DNA from: an uncultured Bacteroidales bacterium
Lineage (GTDB): Bacteria; Bacteroidota; Bacteroidia; Bacteroidales; F082
Direction of reading: 5' to 3'
NCBI GenBank assembly: GCA_937896895.1
Contig: CALBNV010000055.1
Location: 1 to 24,034 of the forward strand
Length of the DNA stretch: 24,034 nucleotides
The notes under the pieces were generated by a model. It searched no databases, was not told the origin of the DNA, and saw only the letters and a list, made by a program, of their open reading frames with translations. Shown here one piece after another: positions 13,228 to 21,715 of this stretch (its first letter is position 1; every line of letters starts with the position of its first letter). The translations under genes and the position numbers were made by a program.

Positions 13228-15360
13228 ATGAAAGTTAAACATTTTCTAACATTTTGCGCCATGGGTATCATAGGATTAAGCGCCTGCAATTCAGACAGTT
13301 GCGGCATAAAGACAAAAGACGCCGGACAGAATCCATTCTTTGTTGAGAGCGAGTTGCCGTTCGGCGCGCCCGCATTCGACAAAATCAAAATCGAGCATTA
13401 CAAGCCGGCCTTCATCGAGGGCATGAGACAGCAGAAAGCCGAGATTGAAGCCATCTGCAACAGCACGGAAACGCCCACATTCGAGAACACGATCTGGGCT
13501 TACGACAAGTCGGGCGAGCTTCTCGGCGGCGTCGCCGGTGTCTTCTACAACATGATGGAGTGCATGAGCGACGACGAGATGCAGAAGATTGCGGAGGAGC
13601 TGTCACCGCTCATCTCGGCTCACAGCGACGACATCGCGATGAACGCCAAGCTGTTCGAGAAAATCAAATACGTCTATGACCATCGCGCCGAGATGAGCCT
13701 CGACGGGCAGCAGAACCGCGTCGTTGAGAAATATTACAGCGACTTCATCCGCGGCGGCGCCGGCCTCAACGACGAAGACCAGGCCAGGCTGCGTCAGATC
13801 AACGAACGCCTGTCGCTCGTGAACCTCCAGTTCAACCAGAACATGCTCGCCGAGAACGCGGCATTCAAGATGGTTGTCGATAATGTCGAAGACCTCAAAG
13901 GCCTCCCGGAAGCGAACATCTCGGCGGCAGCACAACAGGCCGAGTCTGAAGGTCTTAAAGGCAAATACGTCTTCACCACCGCCAAGCCGAGCATGATACC
14001 GTTCCTCACCTACGCCGAGAACCGCGCACTCCGCGAGAAACTTTACAAAGGCTACATCAACCGCTGCAACAACGACAATGAGAACGACAACAAGGAGGTC
14101 ATCAGCGAGATAGTGAACCTCCGCTTGCAGAAGGCTCAACTTCTTGGCTATGAAGACTATGCGTCGTTCGTCTTGGCCAACAACATGGCGAAAGACGTCC
14201 CGACCGTTGACAACTTCCTCGCCAATCTTTTCGAGCCGGCCTTGAATGTCGCCAAAAAGGAACTCGCCGAGATGCAGTCCATCGCCGACAATGAAGGCAC
14301 GGGCTTCAAGCTTGCCTCGTGGGACTGGTGGTTCTACGCCGAGAAGGTGCGCAAGGCGAGGTACGATTTCGACGAGAAACAGCTCAAGCCTTACCTCTCG
14401 CTCGACAACGTGCGCAACGGCATGTTCATGGCAGCCAACAAGTTATACGGCATCTCATTTGAAAAGAGAACCGACATCCCTGTCTATTTCGACGGCGTTG
14501 AGACATTTGAAGTCAAAGAAGCCGACGGCACGACATTAGGCCTCCTCTACCTCGATTACTTCCCGCGTGCGAGCAAAGGCACCGGCGCATGGTGCACCTC
14601 GTTCCGCGAAGGCGGCTACGACATCGACGGCGTGCGTCATCCGGCCCTGGTGCAGCTCGTGATGAACTTCACGCCCGCGACAGGCAGCGAGCCGTCATTG
14701 CTCAACTGGGACGAGACCGAGACGATGTGGCATGAGTTCGGCCACAGCCTCCACGCTTTCTTCTCAGAAGGCAGATACACAAGGACTTGCGGCAACGTGC
14801 CGCGCGACTACGTTGAGCTTCCTTCACAAATCATGGAGGAATGGGCCAACGACCCCGAAGTCATCCGCATGTACGCGAAACATTATCAGACAAACGAAGT
14901 GATGCCTGATTCCTTGATTAACAAGCTCGAAAACAGCGGCAACTTCAACCAAGGCTTTAACACCGTGGAGTTTCTCGCGGCTGCAATCTTAGACATGGAA
15001 TTTCATAAAATTAGAGAAGTCAAAGATTTGGACATCAACACTTTCGAGAAAGAAGCGATGGACAGAATCGGCCTCATCGACGAAATCGTACCGCGTTACA
15101 GAAGCACGTATTACGGACACATCTTCGGAGGCGGCTACGCAGCCGGTTACTACGTTTATTACTGGGCTGAAGTGCTCGACACCGACGCTTTCAATTACTT
15201 CAAGCAGTCGGGCGACCTGTTCAACCCCGAACTCGCAAAGTCATTCAGGCTCAACTGCCTGCAGGAATGCGGCAACGATGAAGGGATGGTTCAGTACAAG
15301 AAATTCCGCGGACAGGAGCCGAGTCTCGACGGATTCCTGAAGAAACACGGACTGAAGTAA
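13228..15360 (+). CDS. M3 family metallopeptidase, dipeptidyl carboxypeptidase-like lipoprotein
   Basis: The 710-aa zinc peptidase has a lipoprotein signal peptide with lipobox LSAC (lipid-modified Cys20), so it should sit in the envelope, probably periplasm-facing. The zinc site is MWHEFGHSLH with His502, Glu503 and His506; a downstream glutamate in VELPSQIMEEW gives the third ligand. The rest follows the thimet-oligopeptidase fold with the C-terminal GHIFGGGYAAGYYVYYWAEVLDTDAF block typical of Dcp and oligopeptidase A. Dcp removes C-terminal dipeptides, so peptide scavenging is the likely role. Length is usual for Dcp. Most of the gene is GC-rich, but about 14980-15060 uses AT-rich codons. 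A strong terminator follows at 15387-15439. Confidence 0.92.
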   Translation: MKVKHFLTFCAMGIIGLSACNSDSCGIKTKDAGQNPFFVESELPFGAPAFDKIKIEHYKPAFIEGMRQQKAEIEAICNSTETPTFENTIWAYDKSGELLGGVAGVFYNMMECMSDDEMQKIAEELSPLISAHSDDIAMNAKLFEKIKYVYDHRAEMSLDGQQNRVVEKYYSDFIRGGAGLNDEDQARLRQINERLSLVNLQFNQNMLAENAAFKMVVDNVEDLKGLPEANISAAAQQAESEGLKGKYVFTTAKPSMIPFLTYAENRALREKLYKGYINRCNNDNENDNKEVISEIVNLRLQKAQLLGYEDYASFVLANNMAKDVPTVDNFLANLFEPALNVAKKELAEMQSIADNEGTGFKLASWDWWFYAEKVRKARYDFDEKQLKPYLSLDNVRNGMFMAANKLYGISFEKRTDIPVYFDGVETFEVKEADGTTLGLLYLDYFPRASKGTGAWCTSFREGGYDIDGVRHPALVQLVMNFTPATGSEPSLLNWDETETMWHEFGHSLHAFFSEGRYTRTCGNVPRDYVELPSQIMEEWANDPEVIRMYAKHYQTNEVMPDSLINKLENSGNFNQGFNTVEFLAAAILDMEFHKIREVKDLDINTFEKEAMDRIGLIDEIVPRYRSTYYGHIFGGGYAAGYYVYYWAEVLDTDAFNYFKQSGDLFNPELAKSFRLNCLQECGNDEGMVQYKKFRGQEPSLDGFLKKHGLK

Positions 15361-15386
15361 ACGTGACACGCCAAGGCGTGAAATGC

Positions 15387-15439
15387 AAATCGCTTCGCGA
15401 AATCATGTTGATTTACAGACATTTCGCGAAGCGGTTTTT
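15387..15439 (+). terminator. Strong intrinsic terminator of the M3 peptidase gene
   Basis: CGCTTCGCGAAAT (15391-15403) and ATTTCGCGAAGCG (15421-15433) pair perfectly over 13 bp around a 17-nt loop, with A-rich and T-rich flanks extending the stem and ending in GTTTTTA. A smaller hairpin, CACGCC-AA-GGCGTG at 15367-15380, precedes it. The convergent CCG-protein gene ends 22 bases further on. Confidence 0.85.
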
Positions 15440-15461
15440 ATTTATCAAACTCAAGAAACCA

Positions 15462-16184
15462 TCACCAGCCCTGAGCCAGCACGTCGGCGATGTGAACCAC
15501 GCCTATCGGGAGATTCTGTTTCTTTGCATACGAGTCGAGATGCATCAGGCACGACATGTCGTTGGTGACAAGATATTCTGCCCCCGCCTCAATCGCCTCA
15601 TCAAGTTTCTTTTTCGCCAAAGCGCACGAAATCGACTCATGCTGGACCGCGAAGAGGCTGTTGCCGTAGCCGCAGCACACCTCGGGATGCCTCAACTCAA
15701 TGAGTTCCAATCCGTTGACTTTTGAAAGCAACTGCCGGCCCTCGTCTTTCAGCCTCAATTCACGCAGCGAAGAGCACGAATCGTGATACACGACCTTGTG
15801 CCGGAACACGGCATCGGTGAAACTCGCGTGAAGCTCATTGACAAGGAAATCAGTCAACTCACGGATGTTCTCGACGACACGCTTGTATTCAAGATGCGAG
15901 CCAGTGTTGTAAAAAAGCTCCTTGTACCTCGTCTTGATGAAACCGACGCACGACGCGTTGACCCCGACAATCGGACGGTTGTTCGGGAAATCTTTCAAGA
16001 ACTTCTCCCCCAACGCTTTGGCATCATCTTCGAAGCCGCTGTTGAAGGCTATCTTGCCGCAGCATGTCTGCTCGGGATTATATTCGACATCGACATCGCA
16101 CGCCTGAAGCAGCTTCAGGACATTCATCGCTGTCATCGGGTAAAACTGGTCAATGACGCAGGAAACAAACAAATCAACTGTCAT
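15462..16184 (-). CDS. LutA/GlpC-like CCG-domain iron-sulfur oxidoreductase subunit
   Basis: The 240-aa protein carries two cysteine-rich CCG domains. Domain 1 has Cys9, Cys41-Cys42-Gly and Cys79. Domain 2 has Cys137, Cys170-Cys171-Gly and Cys212. This is the pattern of the LutA/YkgE and HdrB/GlpC families, which bind Fe-S clusters and pass electrons. In LutA the partner proteins LutB and LutC complete an L-lactate dehydrogenase. Neither partner is present here, so the substrate is open (lactate, glycolate, glycerol-3-phosphate or a heterodisulfide-type reaction). ATG 16184 gives the typical MTVDLFVSCVIDQFYP start; the TTG at 16202 adds six residues without merit. It lies downstream of aroA on the same strand, separated by 83 bp containing AAAGTT repeats. 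Confidence 0.82.
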   Translation of the reverse strand: MTVDLFVSCVIDQFYPMTAMNVLKLLQACDVDVEYNPEQTCCGKIAFNSGFEDDAKALGEKFLKDFPNNRPIVGVNASCVGFIKTRYKELFYNTGSHLEYKRVVENIRELTDFLVNELHASFTDAVFRHKVVYHDSCSSLRELRLKDEGRQLLSKVNGLELIELRHPEVCCGYGNSLFAVQHESISCALAKKKLDEAIEAGAEYLVTNDMSCLMHLDSYAKKQNLPIGVVHIADVLAQGW

Positions 16185-16210
16185 CTCGGAAAATTTCGGC
16201 AAAAATAGGT

Positions 16211-16276
16211 AAAAAGTTTGAAAGTTTATAAAGTTTTTAAAGTTAAAAAGTTTTTAAAGTTTGAAAGTTAAAAGAG
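16211..16276. repeat. AAAGTT-type short-period repeat at the aroA 3' end
   Basis: Eight AAGTT or AGAGTT cores are spaced 7-9 bp apart. The TAA stop of minus-strand aroA (16268-16270) lies inside the array. Spacing is less regular than in the arrays at 1081 and 7612, but the placement at a gene end is the same. Confidence 0.75.
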
Positions 16277-17509
16277 TTTGGAAAAATCATCCCAGAAATC
16301 AGGATACGACTTTGAGACGGCCTCCGCATTTTCAATCTCTACAGCGCCAATCTTCATCGACAACGGAGCCAGAGCCATCGCAATCCGATGGTCATCGTGC
16401 GAGTCGAAAACGACAGGGTTCACTTCGGAGAAAAACGGGACATTTCGCAACGCGTTCATTTTCAATATGTCATCGGATATTTTTTCAAACTCCACCCCTA
16501 TCTTATTTAGTTCTGTGACCATCGCATCAACTCGGTCCGACTCTTTTATGGCGAGATTCCTCAGACCCGTGAACGTCGCACCGACCTGAAGTCCGGCGCA
16601 GGTCGCCACGACGGCGGGAAACAAATCCGGCGCGTCAGTGAAGTCAAATTCAAATAAATTTTTACAATTCGACGTTGATTTCACGACAGTTGCGCCTTCA
16701 TCTTCAAATATCGTTCTCACACCGAACCTGTCGAAAACTCCGGCAACTATTTTGTCACCCTGAACAGATTTCTCCTTCAGATTCCGCAGAAAAGCCTGTC
16801 CGCCGTCGCTCAACGCCACAATCTCAAACCAATACGAAGCCGCGCTCCAATCGCTTTCCACAACGTATTCAACATTTTGATAATCAGAATGTTCGACAAC
16901 AATGTCACGACCGTCGCGACACACTTTCGCGCCATATTCAGTCATAATCCCGACAGTCATGTCGATGTACGGCAACGAAGTGAGTCCGCCGTCGAGATGC
17001 AGTTTGAGGCCGTTTTCAAAAGTCGGGGCGGCGAGCAGCAACGACGACGCATACTGCGAGCTTTGACTGACATCGACGGAGACGCAGCCGCCTTTGAGTT
17101 CCTTGCCTTTAATAATCAAAGGCGGAAAACCTTCATCAGATTGATATTCAATGTCAGCGTCGAGTTGCCGCAACGCATCAACGAGATGTCTGACGGGACG
17201 TTCACGCATCCTGCCGGAGCCGGTCAGAAGCCATTTCCCAGGTCTCAACGACAATGCCGTCGCCAGGAAACGGAACACAGTGCCCGCATTGCGGCAGTCA
17301 ACCTCTTTTAGTGAATATTGTCCTTTATTATTGTTAATAAACTTTAACAATTCCGAAAGGAGTCCGGTGTCATCGGCTTTTGAGAGATTACCTATTTTCG
17401 GTTCAAAACCTGCATAATGACAAATCATCAAGGCGCGGTTGCTCTCACTCTTGCTTCCAACAAGCGGCACACTGACTTTAAAGTTATTATTTAACAAACG
17501 AACTCTCAT
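16268..17509 (-). CDS. aroA: 3-phosphoshikimate 1-carboxyvinyltransferase (EPSP synthase)
   Basis: The 413-aa cytoplasmic enzyme transfers the enolpyruvyl group of PEP to shikimate-3-phosphate. Substrate-binding blocks are present in order: GSKSESNRAL (18-27, Lys20), NAGTVFRFL (74-82), GSGRMRERPV (97-106), SSQYASSLLLAAP (150-162), TDAPDLFP (291-298, catalytic Asp295), IKESDRV (321-327, catalytic Glu323), and DDHRIAMALAP (372-382). The usual NAGTxxRP block reads NAGTVFRF, with Phe in place of Pro, a Bacteroidetes-like variant near the glyphosate-contact loop. ATG 17509 is preferred over TTG 17527. The gene start overlaps the end of aroB by 23 bp, indicating translational coupling. The stop codon lies in the AAAGTT array. 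Confidence 0.93.
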   Translation of the reverse strand: MRVRLLNNNFKVSVPLVGSKSESNRALMICHYAGFEPKIGNLSKADDTGLLSELLKFINNNKGQYSLKEVDCRNAGTVFRFLATALSLRPGKWLLTGSGRMRERPVRHLVDALRQLDADIEYQSDEGFPPLIIKGKELKGGCVSVDVSQSSQYASSLLLAAPTFENGLKLHLDGGLTSLPYIDMTVGIMTEYGAKVCRDGRDIVVEHSDYQNVEYVVESDWSAASYWFEIVALSDGGQAFLRNLKEKSVQGDKIVAGVFDRFGVRTIFEDEGATVVKSTSNCKNLFEFDFTDAPDLFPAVVATCAGLQVGATFTGLRNLAIKESDRVDAMVTELNKIGVEFEKISDDILKMNALRNVPFFSEVNPVVFDSHDDHRIAMALAPLSMKIGAVEIENAEAVSKSYPDFWDDFSKLF

Positions 17510-18533
17510 CACCAAGAAAATCAACAAGATAGTGCAATGACTCGATTATATCGCTTTCTTCGACAACGATGTCATAACGTGGTTTCTCAGGTTCGGAGAC
17601 CAACACGAAGCGGATTTTTCCGTCCGCGTTTTTCTTGTCATGACGCATTATCTCTATCAAAGCATTGAGATTCAAATCTTTAAGATTGAAAATATCAAAT
17701 TTTTCTTTGTATAACGTCTTATAAAACCGCGTCCATTCCGCGTCAAAGCCGCAATATTTTTCAGACAGCCGCAATGCCGGAATGATGCCAAGGGCCACAG
17801 CCTCGCCGTGAAGCATATAATTTTGTGAATCAAAAAGATACGTCTCAATGGCATGACCGACAGTGTGGCCGAAATTCAAGACTTTCCGCAGTCCGGCCTC
17901 GTTCGGGTCACTTTGAGTTATTTTCCACTTGGCTTCAATGGCTTTTTTCACAAACTCCTGACCAACAGGCAGTTGCGCGTCGAAAAACGATTTGTCGGAA
18001 ATGAACCCGTACTTTATCATCTCCGCCAGTCCCGATTTCTGCTCGCGCACAGGCAATGTCATCAGAAAATCAGTATCAACATAAACCGCCATCGGATTGG
18101 AAAACAGTCCGATTTGGTTTTTAAGTCCTTGGAAATCAACGCCTGTCTTCCCACCGACAGCGGCGTCAACCATCGACAGAAGCGTCGTCGGCACGTTGAT
18201 GAAGTCGATGCCACGCTGATAACACGAAGCCGCAAAACCGCCCATGTCCGACACCACACCGCCTCCGAGATTAATCATCAGCGAATTCCTGTCAGCATGA
18301 TTTTCAACAAGTTGCGACCAGATTTTCTGAACCGTATCTATATTCTTGCTTCTCTCACCGAAAGGGATTTCAATCAGCGAAAAGTTGCTGATCCTCGTCT
18401 TTTCAAAAAACAGCGGCAGACAGAAATTAATCGTATTCCCATCAACAAGAACAAATGTTTTTGAATGAGAATCAATCATTTGCAGCAGCTGCCCGACATT
18501 TTCAGAATACAGGACCATTATGTGAGTGTGCAT
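17487..18533 (-). CDS. aroB: 3-dehydroquinate synthase
   Basis: The 348-aa NAD+- and metal-dependent enzyme converts DAHP to 3-dehydroquinate, the second shikimate step. The Gly-rich NAD block is NLGGGVVSDMGGFAAS (88-103), followed by VPTTLLSMVDAAVGGKTGVDF (114-134). Metal-site candidates are Glu171 (GLAEMIKYG), His223 or His227 (NFGHTVGHAIE) and His242 (LHGEAVALG). Length is slightly short for the family (about 360) but no motif is missing. ATG 18533 lies only 9 bp after the tsaE stop; an internal ATG at 18518 is an alternative. The 3' end overlaps aroA, so tsaE, aroB and aroA very likely share one transcript. AroB and AroA act at non-consecutive steps of the same pathway. Confidence 0.93.
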   Translation of the reverse strand: MHTHIMVLYSENVGQLLQMIDSHSKTFVLVDGNTINFCLPLFFEKTRISNFSLIEIPFGERSKNIDTVQKIWSQLVENHADRNSLMINLGGGVVSDMGGFAASCYQRGIDFINVPTTLLSMVDAAVGGKTGVDFQGLKNQIGLFSNPMAVYVDTDFLMTLPVREQKSGLAEMIKYGFISDKSFFDAQLPVGQEFVKKAIEAKWKITQSDPNEAGLRKVLNFGHTVGHAIETYLFDSQNYMLHGEAVALGIIPALRLSEKYCGFDAEWTRFYKTLYKEKFDIFNLKDLNLNALIEIMRHDKKNADGKIRFVLVSEPEKPRYDIVVEESDIIESLHYLVDFLGDESSFVK

Positions 18534-18542
18534 TTAAACGTT

Positions 18543-18971
18543 TCAGACCACGGAACAGGTGATTTTCCTCGACGTGTCGGTGTTTCCCAACGCGATTTCC
18601 ACTTTTATGAAATGTTCGGGCATGAGCGGGTCGATGAGTTCGGGCCATTCGAGGAGACAAATATGCCCGCTGTAGAAATAATCCTCGTAACCGATGTCGA
18701 ACACCTCCTCGATCCGTTTTATTCTGTAAAAGTCGAAATGAAAGATTGAATCATTTTCCGTAAGATATTCATTTACAAGGGCAAATGTCGGACTGTTGAC
18801 TTCATCAGTCACGCCCATACGATGGCACAGGTTCTTTATTAGCGTGGTTTTTCCCGCGCCCATCGGGCCGTAAAAAGCGATGATGTCGGACTTGTCGCGC
18901 CACGAGAGCAGCAAGTCGGTGACTTGTGAAAGCGCCTCGACGCTGTCTATCTCAAAAGTTTTTGTTTCCAT
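18543..18971 (-). CDS. tsaE: tRNA threonylcarbamoyladenosine biosynthesis ATPase TsaE
   Basis: The 142-aa P-loop protein has the Walker A GPMGAGKTT (35-43) directly after YGPM, the switch-like NSPTFALVNEY (59-69), FHFDFYRI and LLEWPE, all diagnostic of TsaE. It partners with TsaB and TsaD in adding t6A at A37 of ANN-decoding tRNAs. Length is normal. The start codon overlaps the porX stop by one base (TAATG), a classic translational-coupling arrangement, and the stop is 9 bp from aroB. Confidence 0.93.
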   Translation of the reverse strand: METKTFEIDSVEALSQVTDLLLSWRDKSDIIAFYGPMGAGKTTLIKNLCHRMGVTDEVNSPTFALVNEYLTENDSIFHFDFYRIKRIEEVFDIGYEDYFYSGHICLLEWPELIDPLMPEHFIKVEIALGNTDTSRKITCSVV

Positions 18972-20524
18972 TATTTTGCTTTCATATATGCGACGGGGAT
19001 GAGCATTTCGCTCATCGAGATGCCGCCGTGTTGGAATGTGTTTTTGTAATAATTGACGTAATAGTTATAGTTGTTCGGGTAAGCGAAGAAATCGTTTGCG
19101 CGGGCGAAGACGTATGCGGTGCTGACATTGACTCTCGGAAGGAAAATCTTCTCGGGGTCTTTCACCTCGAACATCTCTTTCGCATTGTATTTCATCGACT
19201 TGCCGTATTTATACCTCAAGTTTGTATTGACGTTCTTGTCGCCTAAAATCTTCACCGGATTCTTGACATAAACGGAGCCGTGGTCGGTGGTGACGACCAT
19301 GTCGCAGCCTTTCGACGAGATGAACTTCATCATGTCGTAGAGCGACGAATGCTCGAACCACGACAGCATCAGCGAGCGGTAAGCCTCCTCATCGTCAGCG
19401 AGTTCGCGGATAATCTCCATCTCGGTGCGCGCGTGCGAAAGCATATCGACGAAGTTATAGACGATGACATTGAGCTTGTTCTGCATCAGGTTGCTCATCT
19501 GTTCGTAGAGCTTCTTCCCGGCGGCAAGGTTCAGCACCTTATTATATGAATACTTGATGTTCTTGCCGAAACGTTTCAGCTGTTCGCCGAGAAGCTCGCT
19601 TTCGTATTGATTCTTAGTGCCTTCGTCTTCTTCATCGGTCCAGTAATTCGGGAAGCGGCGGCGTATCTCAAGCGGCATCAGGCCGGCGAAAATGGAATTT
19701 CGCGCATATTGTGTCGTGGTCGGCAGGATGCTGTAGTAAATGGCGTCGTCCTCGACATGGAAAAACTGCTCGACAAGCGGCTGTATCGACTTCCACTGGT
19801 CGTAGCGGAGATTGTCTATCAGTATGAAAAACAACGGTTTGTCGTCATCGGTCAATCTGTTCAGCACGTTATTTTTCATCACGGTGTGCGACATCGTCGG
19901 CTTCGACTCGCAGCGTCCGCCAACCCAATCGCAATAATTCTTCTCGACATAACGCGAGAACAGGTTGTTCGCCTCCTGCTTCTGCAATGCGAGGATCTCT
20001 TTTATGCCGTCGTCGGCCGACTTCTGAAGCTCCAGCTCCCAGCGTGTCAGGTTCTTATATACTCCGACCCATTCGTCGAAGTTGAGATTGTTATTCAGGT
20101 CCATGCCGATCTTGCGGAACTCCTGCTGGTATTTCGACGTCGATTTCTCGTCAACGAGTTTCTTGTTTTCGAGGTTGCGTTTCAGCGAGAGCAGAATCTG
20201 GTTCGGATTGACCGGCTTTATCAGATAATCGGCGATATTGCTGCCGATTGCGTCCTCCATGATGCGTTCCTCCTCGCTCTTCGTGATCATCACCACGGGC
20301 AGGTTCGGGAACTCCGCCTTGATTTTCTCGAGAGTCTCGACGCCTGAGATGCCCGGCATCTGTTCGTCAAGAAAGACGATGTCGAAATGTTGCGAACGCA
20401 CGAGGTCGAGCGCATCGACGCCGCTGTTTGCCGTAACTACTTCATAACCTTTCTTTTCCAGAAATAAAATGTGCGGCTTCAAAAGTTCAATCTCATCGTC
20501 AGCCCATAAAATCGTGTTTGCCAT
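18971..20524 (-). CDS. porX: PorX: response regulator with PglZ (alkaline-phosphatase-fold) effector domain
   Basis: The 517-aa cytoplasmic protein regulates the type IX secretion system. The N-terminal receiver domain has acidic residues Asp9-Asp10, phospho-acceptor Asp53 (FLDEQMPG), Lys82 (MITKSEEE) and Lys103 (LIKPVNP). A helical middle segment (about 120-205) leads to the PglZ domain with Asp237 (FILIDNLRYDQW), a TTTQYARN block (269-276; Thr271 is the nucleophile in P. gingivalis PorX) and the TTDHGSVY metal site. In Porphyromonas gingivalis, PorX works with PorY and SigP, and its PglZ domain is a Zn-dependent nucleotide phosphodiesterase. It is the first gene of a cluster with tsaE, aroB and aroA. 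A minus-strand TATCTTTT at 20562-20569 may be its -7 element, though weak. Confidence 0.9.
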   Translation of the reverse strand: MANTILWADDEIELLKPHILFLEKKGYEVVTANSGVDALDLVRSQHFDIVFLDEQMPGISGVETLEKIKAEFPNLPVVMITKSEEERIMEDAIGSNIADYLIKPVNPNQILLSLKRNLENKKLVDEKSTSKYQQEFRKIGMDLNNNLNFDEWVGVYKNLTRWELELQKSADDGIKEILALQKQEANNLFSRYVEKNYCDWVGGRCESKPTMSHTVMKNNVLNRLTDDDKPLFFILIDNLRYDQWKSIQPLVEQFFHVEDDAIYYSILPTTTQYARNSIFAGLMPLEIRRRFPNYWTDEEDEGTKNQYESELLGEQLKRFGKNIKYSYNKVLNLAAGKKLYEQMSNLMQNKLNVIVYNFVDMLSHARTEMEIIRELADDEEAYRSLMLSWFEHSSLYDMMKFISSKGCDMVVTTDHGSVYVKNPVKILGDKNVNTNLRYKYGKSMKYNAKEMFEVKDPEKIFLPRVNVSTAYVFARANDFFAYPNNYNYYVNYYKNTFQHGGISMSEMLIPVAYMKAK

Positions 20525-20593
20525 ATTTCCTATTTTTTTGAAGATAACGTTTGAATTGTGGAAAAGATATATAACGCAGAAAAAATTTCGTTT

Positions 20594-21514
20594 TTACATG
20601 TTTTTCAGCGGTGAGTCGGACGAATACGGCACCTTGCCTGACGGCACCACCTTGCTTGACGTGGCGAGGTGGACATCCTGGTCGTCGAAGAAGATATGCG
20701 CGCCGAAAGCCTTGAGCACCTTGTCTTTAGGCATTCCGCCGAGGAAATAGACCTCGTTGACATACACGCCCCATTTCTTCAGGGTCTTGATGACGCGCAT
20801 GTGTGCCGGTGCGCTGCGTGACGACACGATGGCGAGGCGCAGCGGCGACAGCTCGACGGTGACAGGCAGCGAGGCCTGGATCTTCGACAGTTTCATCAGC
20901 AGTTTCGCGAACGGGCCTTCCGGCAGCGGGTCGTCCTGATGTTCGTCTTCGTAGCGGTGGAACTCGTCGAGACCTTCAACACGGGAGTAGATCTCCGCCT
21001 CATCGGAGAACAGCACGGCGTCGGCGTCGAAGGCGATTTTCACCGTGTTGTCGTCAGGGTTGAACGCCGTCGGCGGCTCGTAGATGACCGCCGCCGCGCA
21101 GTTGCTGTGCGAGTCGATGACCGACTGCACGCTCTTCTCGTCCTTAGAGAGGAAGAGGTCAACGCCGAAAGCCTCGATATAAGGCGCCATCGACTCGCCG
21201 CCGGTGAACGCCAGACGGGTGATGTCGAGGTCGTATTTCTCGATGGACTTCAATATCCTGATGCCGGTCTCCGGACTGTTGCGCGACATCACAACGACTT
21301 CAACGACAGGCTTTTGCGCCTGTTTGTTCAGCTGGAGAAGACTTTTCACGAGATAAAAAGCAGTGCCGATCTCAAGCGGCACGTCCTGATTTCTTTCCTG
21401 GTATTCGCGGTAACGTTTCACGCCTTCGCGCTCATAGATCTCGTTTTCCTTTTCGAGGTTGAACAACGCGCGTGAGGTGACGCCGACGACCAGCATTTCA
21501 GACAAATCGACCAT
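20594..21514 (-). CDS. Cytosolic 5'-nucleotidase family protein
   Basis: The 306-aa protein matches the 5'-nucleotidase family related to eukaryotic cytosolic 5'-nucleotidase IA (PF06189). Family blocks are LVVGVTSRALFNLEKEN near the start, VPLEIGTAFYLVKSLLQLN (about 45-63), VEVVVMSRNSPETGIRI (about 73-89), LAFTGGESMAPYIEAFGVDLFLS (about 101-123), and a late LRLAIVSSRSAPAHMR plus IFFDDQDVHL. These enzymes dephosphorylate nucleoside monophosphates such as AMP; specificity is not readable. No signal peptide. ATG 21514 is chosen because the TTG-initiated extension to 21550 would span the minus-strand -7 element TATCTTTG at 21538-21545. The 79-bp gap to porX suggests separate or loosely coupled transcription. 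Confidence 0.87.
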   Translation of the reverse strand: MVDLSEMLVVGVTSRALFNLEKENEIYEREGVKRYREYQERNQDVPLEIGTAFYLVKSLLQLNKQAQKPVVEVVVMSRNSPETGIRILKSIEKYDLDITRLAFTGGESMAPYIEAFGVDLFLSKDEKSVQSVIDSHSNCAAAVIYEPPTAFNPDDNTVKIAFDADAVLFSDEAEIYSRVEGLDEFHRYEDEHQDDPLPEGPFAKLLMKLSKIQASLPVTVELSPLRLAIVSSRSAPAHMRVIKTLKKWGVYVNEVYFLGGMPKDKVLKAFGAHIFFDDQDVHLATSSKVVPSGKVPYSSDSPLKNM

Positions 21515-21537
21515 ATCCGTTAATAAATTGAAAGTTG

Positions 21538-21545
21538 CAAAGATA
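21538..21545 (-). promoter_or_regulatory. -7 promoter element for the 5'-nucleotidase gene
   Basis: The minus strand reads TATCTTTG, an exact TAnnTTTG match, 23 bases before ATG 21514. The sequence GTATCTTTGCAACTTT closely resembles the element before the DHS-like gene at 3589-3596. No clear -33 is seen. Confidence 0.6.
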
Positions 21546-21609
21546 CGCAAAATTGAGATTTGAATGTTTTTTATTTTGAAAAAACGCCTGATTATTTTAG
21601 GGAAATGTG

Positions 21610-21617
21610 TATTTTTG
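21610..21617 (+). promoter_or_regulatory. -7 promoter element for the YhcG-type nuclease gene
   Basis: TATTTTTG matches TAnnTTTG exactly. It lies 98 bases before ATG 21716, leaving a very AT-rich leader of about 90 nt in which I see no strong structure. Confidence 0.55.
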
Positions 21618-21715
21618 CAAAGTCAGTCATTTAAATCAGACTTTTTATCAAATTATTAAATATCAAATATTTAACAAAACAATAAAGAAGATTTTCTATA
21701 AACCTATTATTTTGT

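Noticed and set aside
14980..15060. AT-rich codon patch inside the M3 peptidase gene as a sign of recombination.
   Set aside because: The reading frame and family motifs continue unbroken, and short shifts in codon use of this size are common; there is no boundary signal.
7671..20524. A DNA methyltransferase and a PglZ-domain protein in one window, suggestive of a BREX or Pgl phage-defence system.
   Set aside because: The PglZ domain belongs to a receiver-PglZ fusion with PorX architecture, sits in a housekeeping cluster 10 kb away, and no BrxA, BrxB, BrxC, BrxL or PglW-like gene is present.
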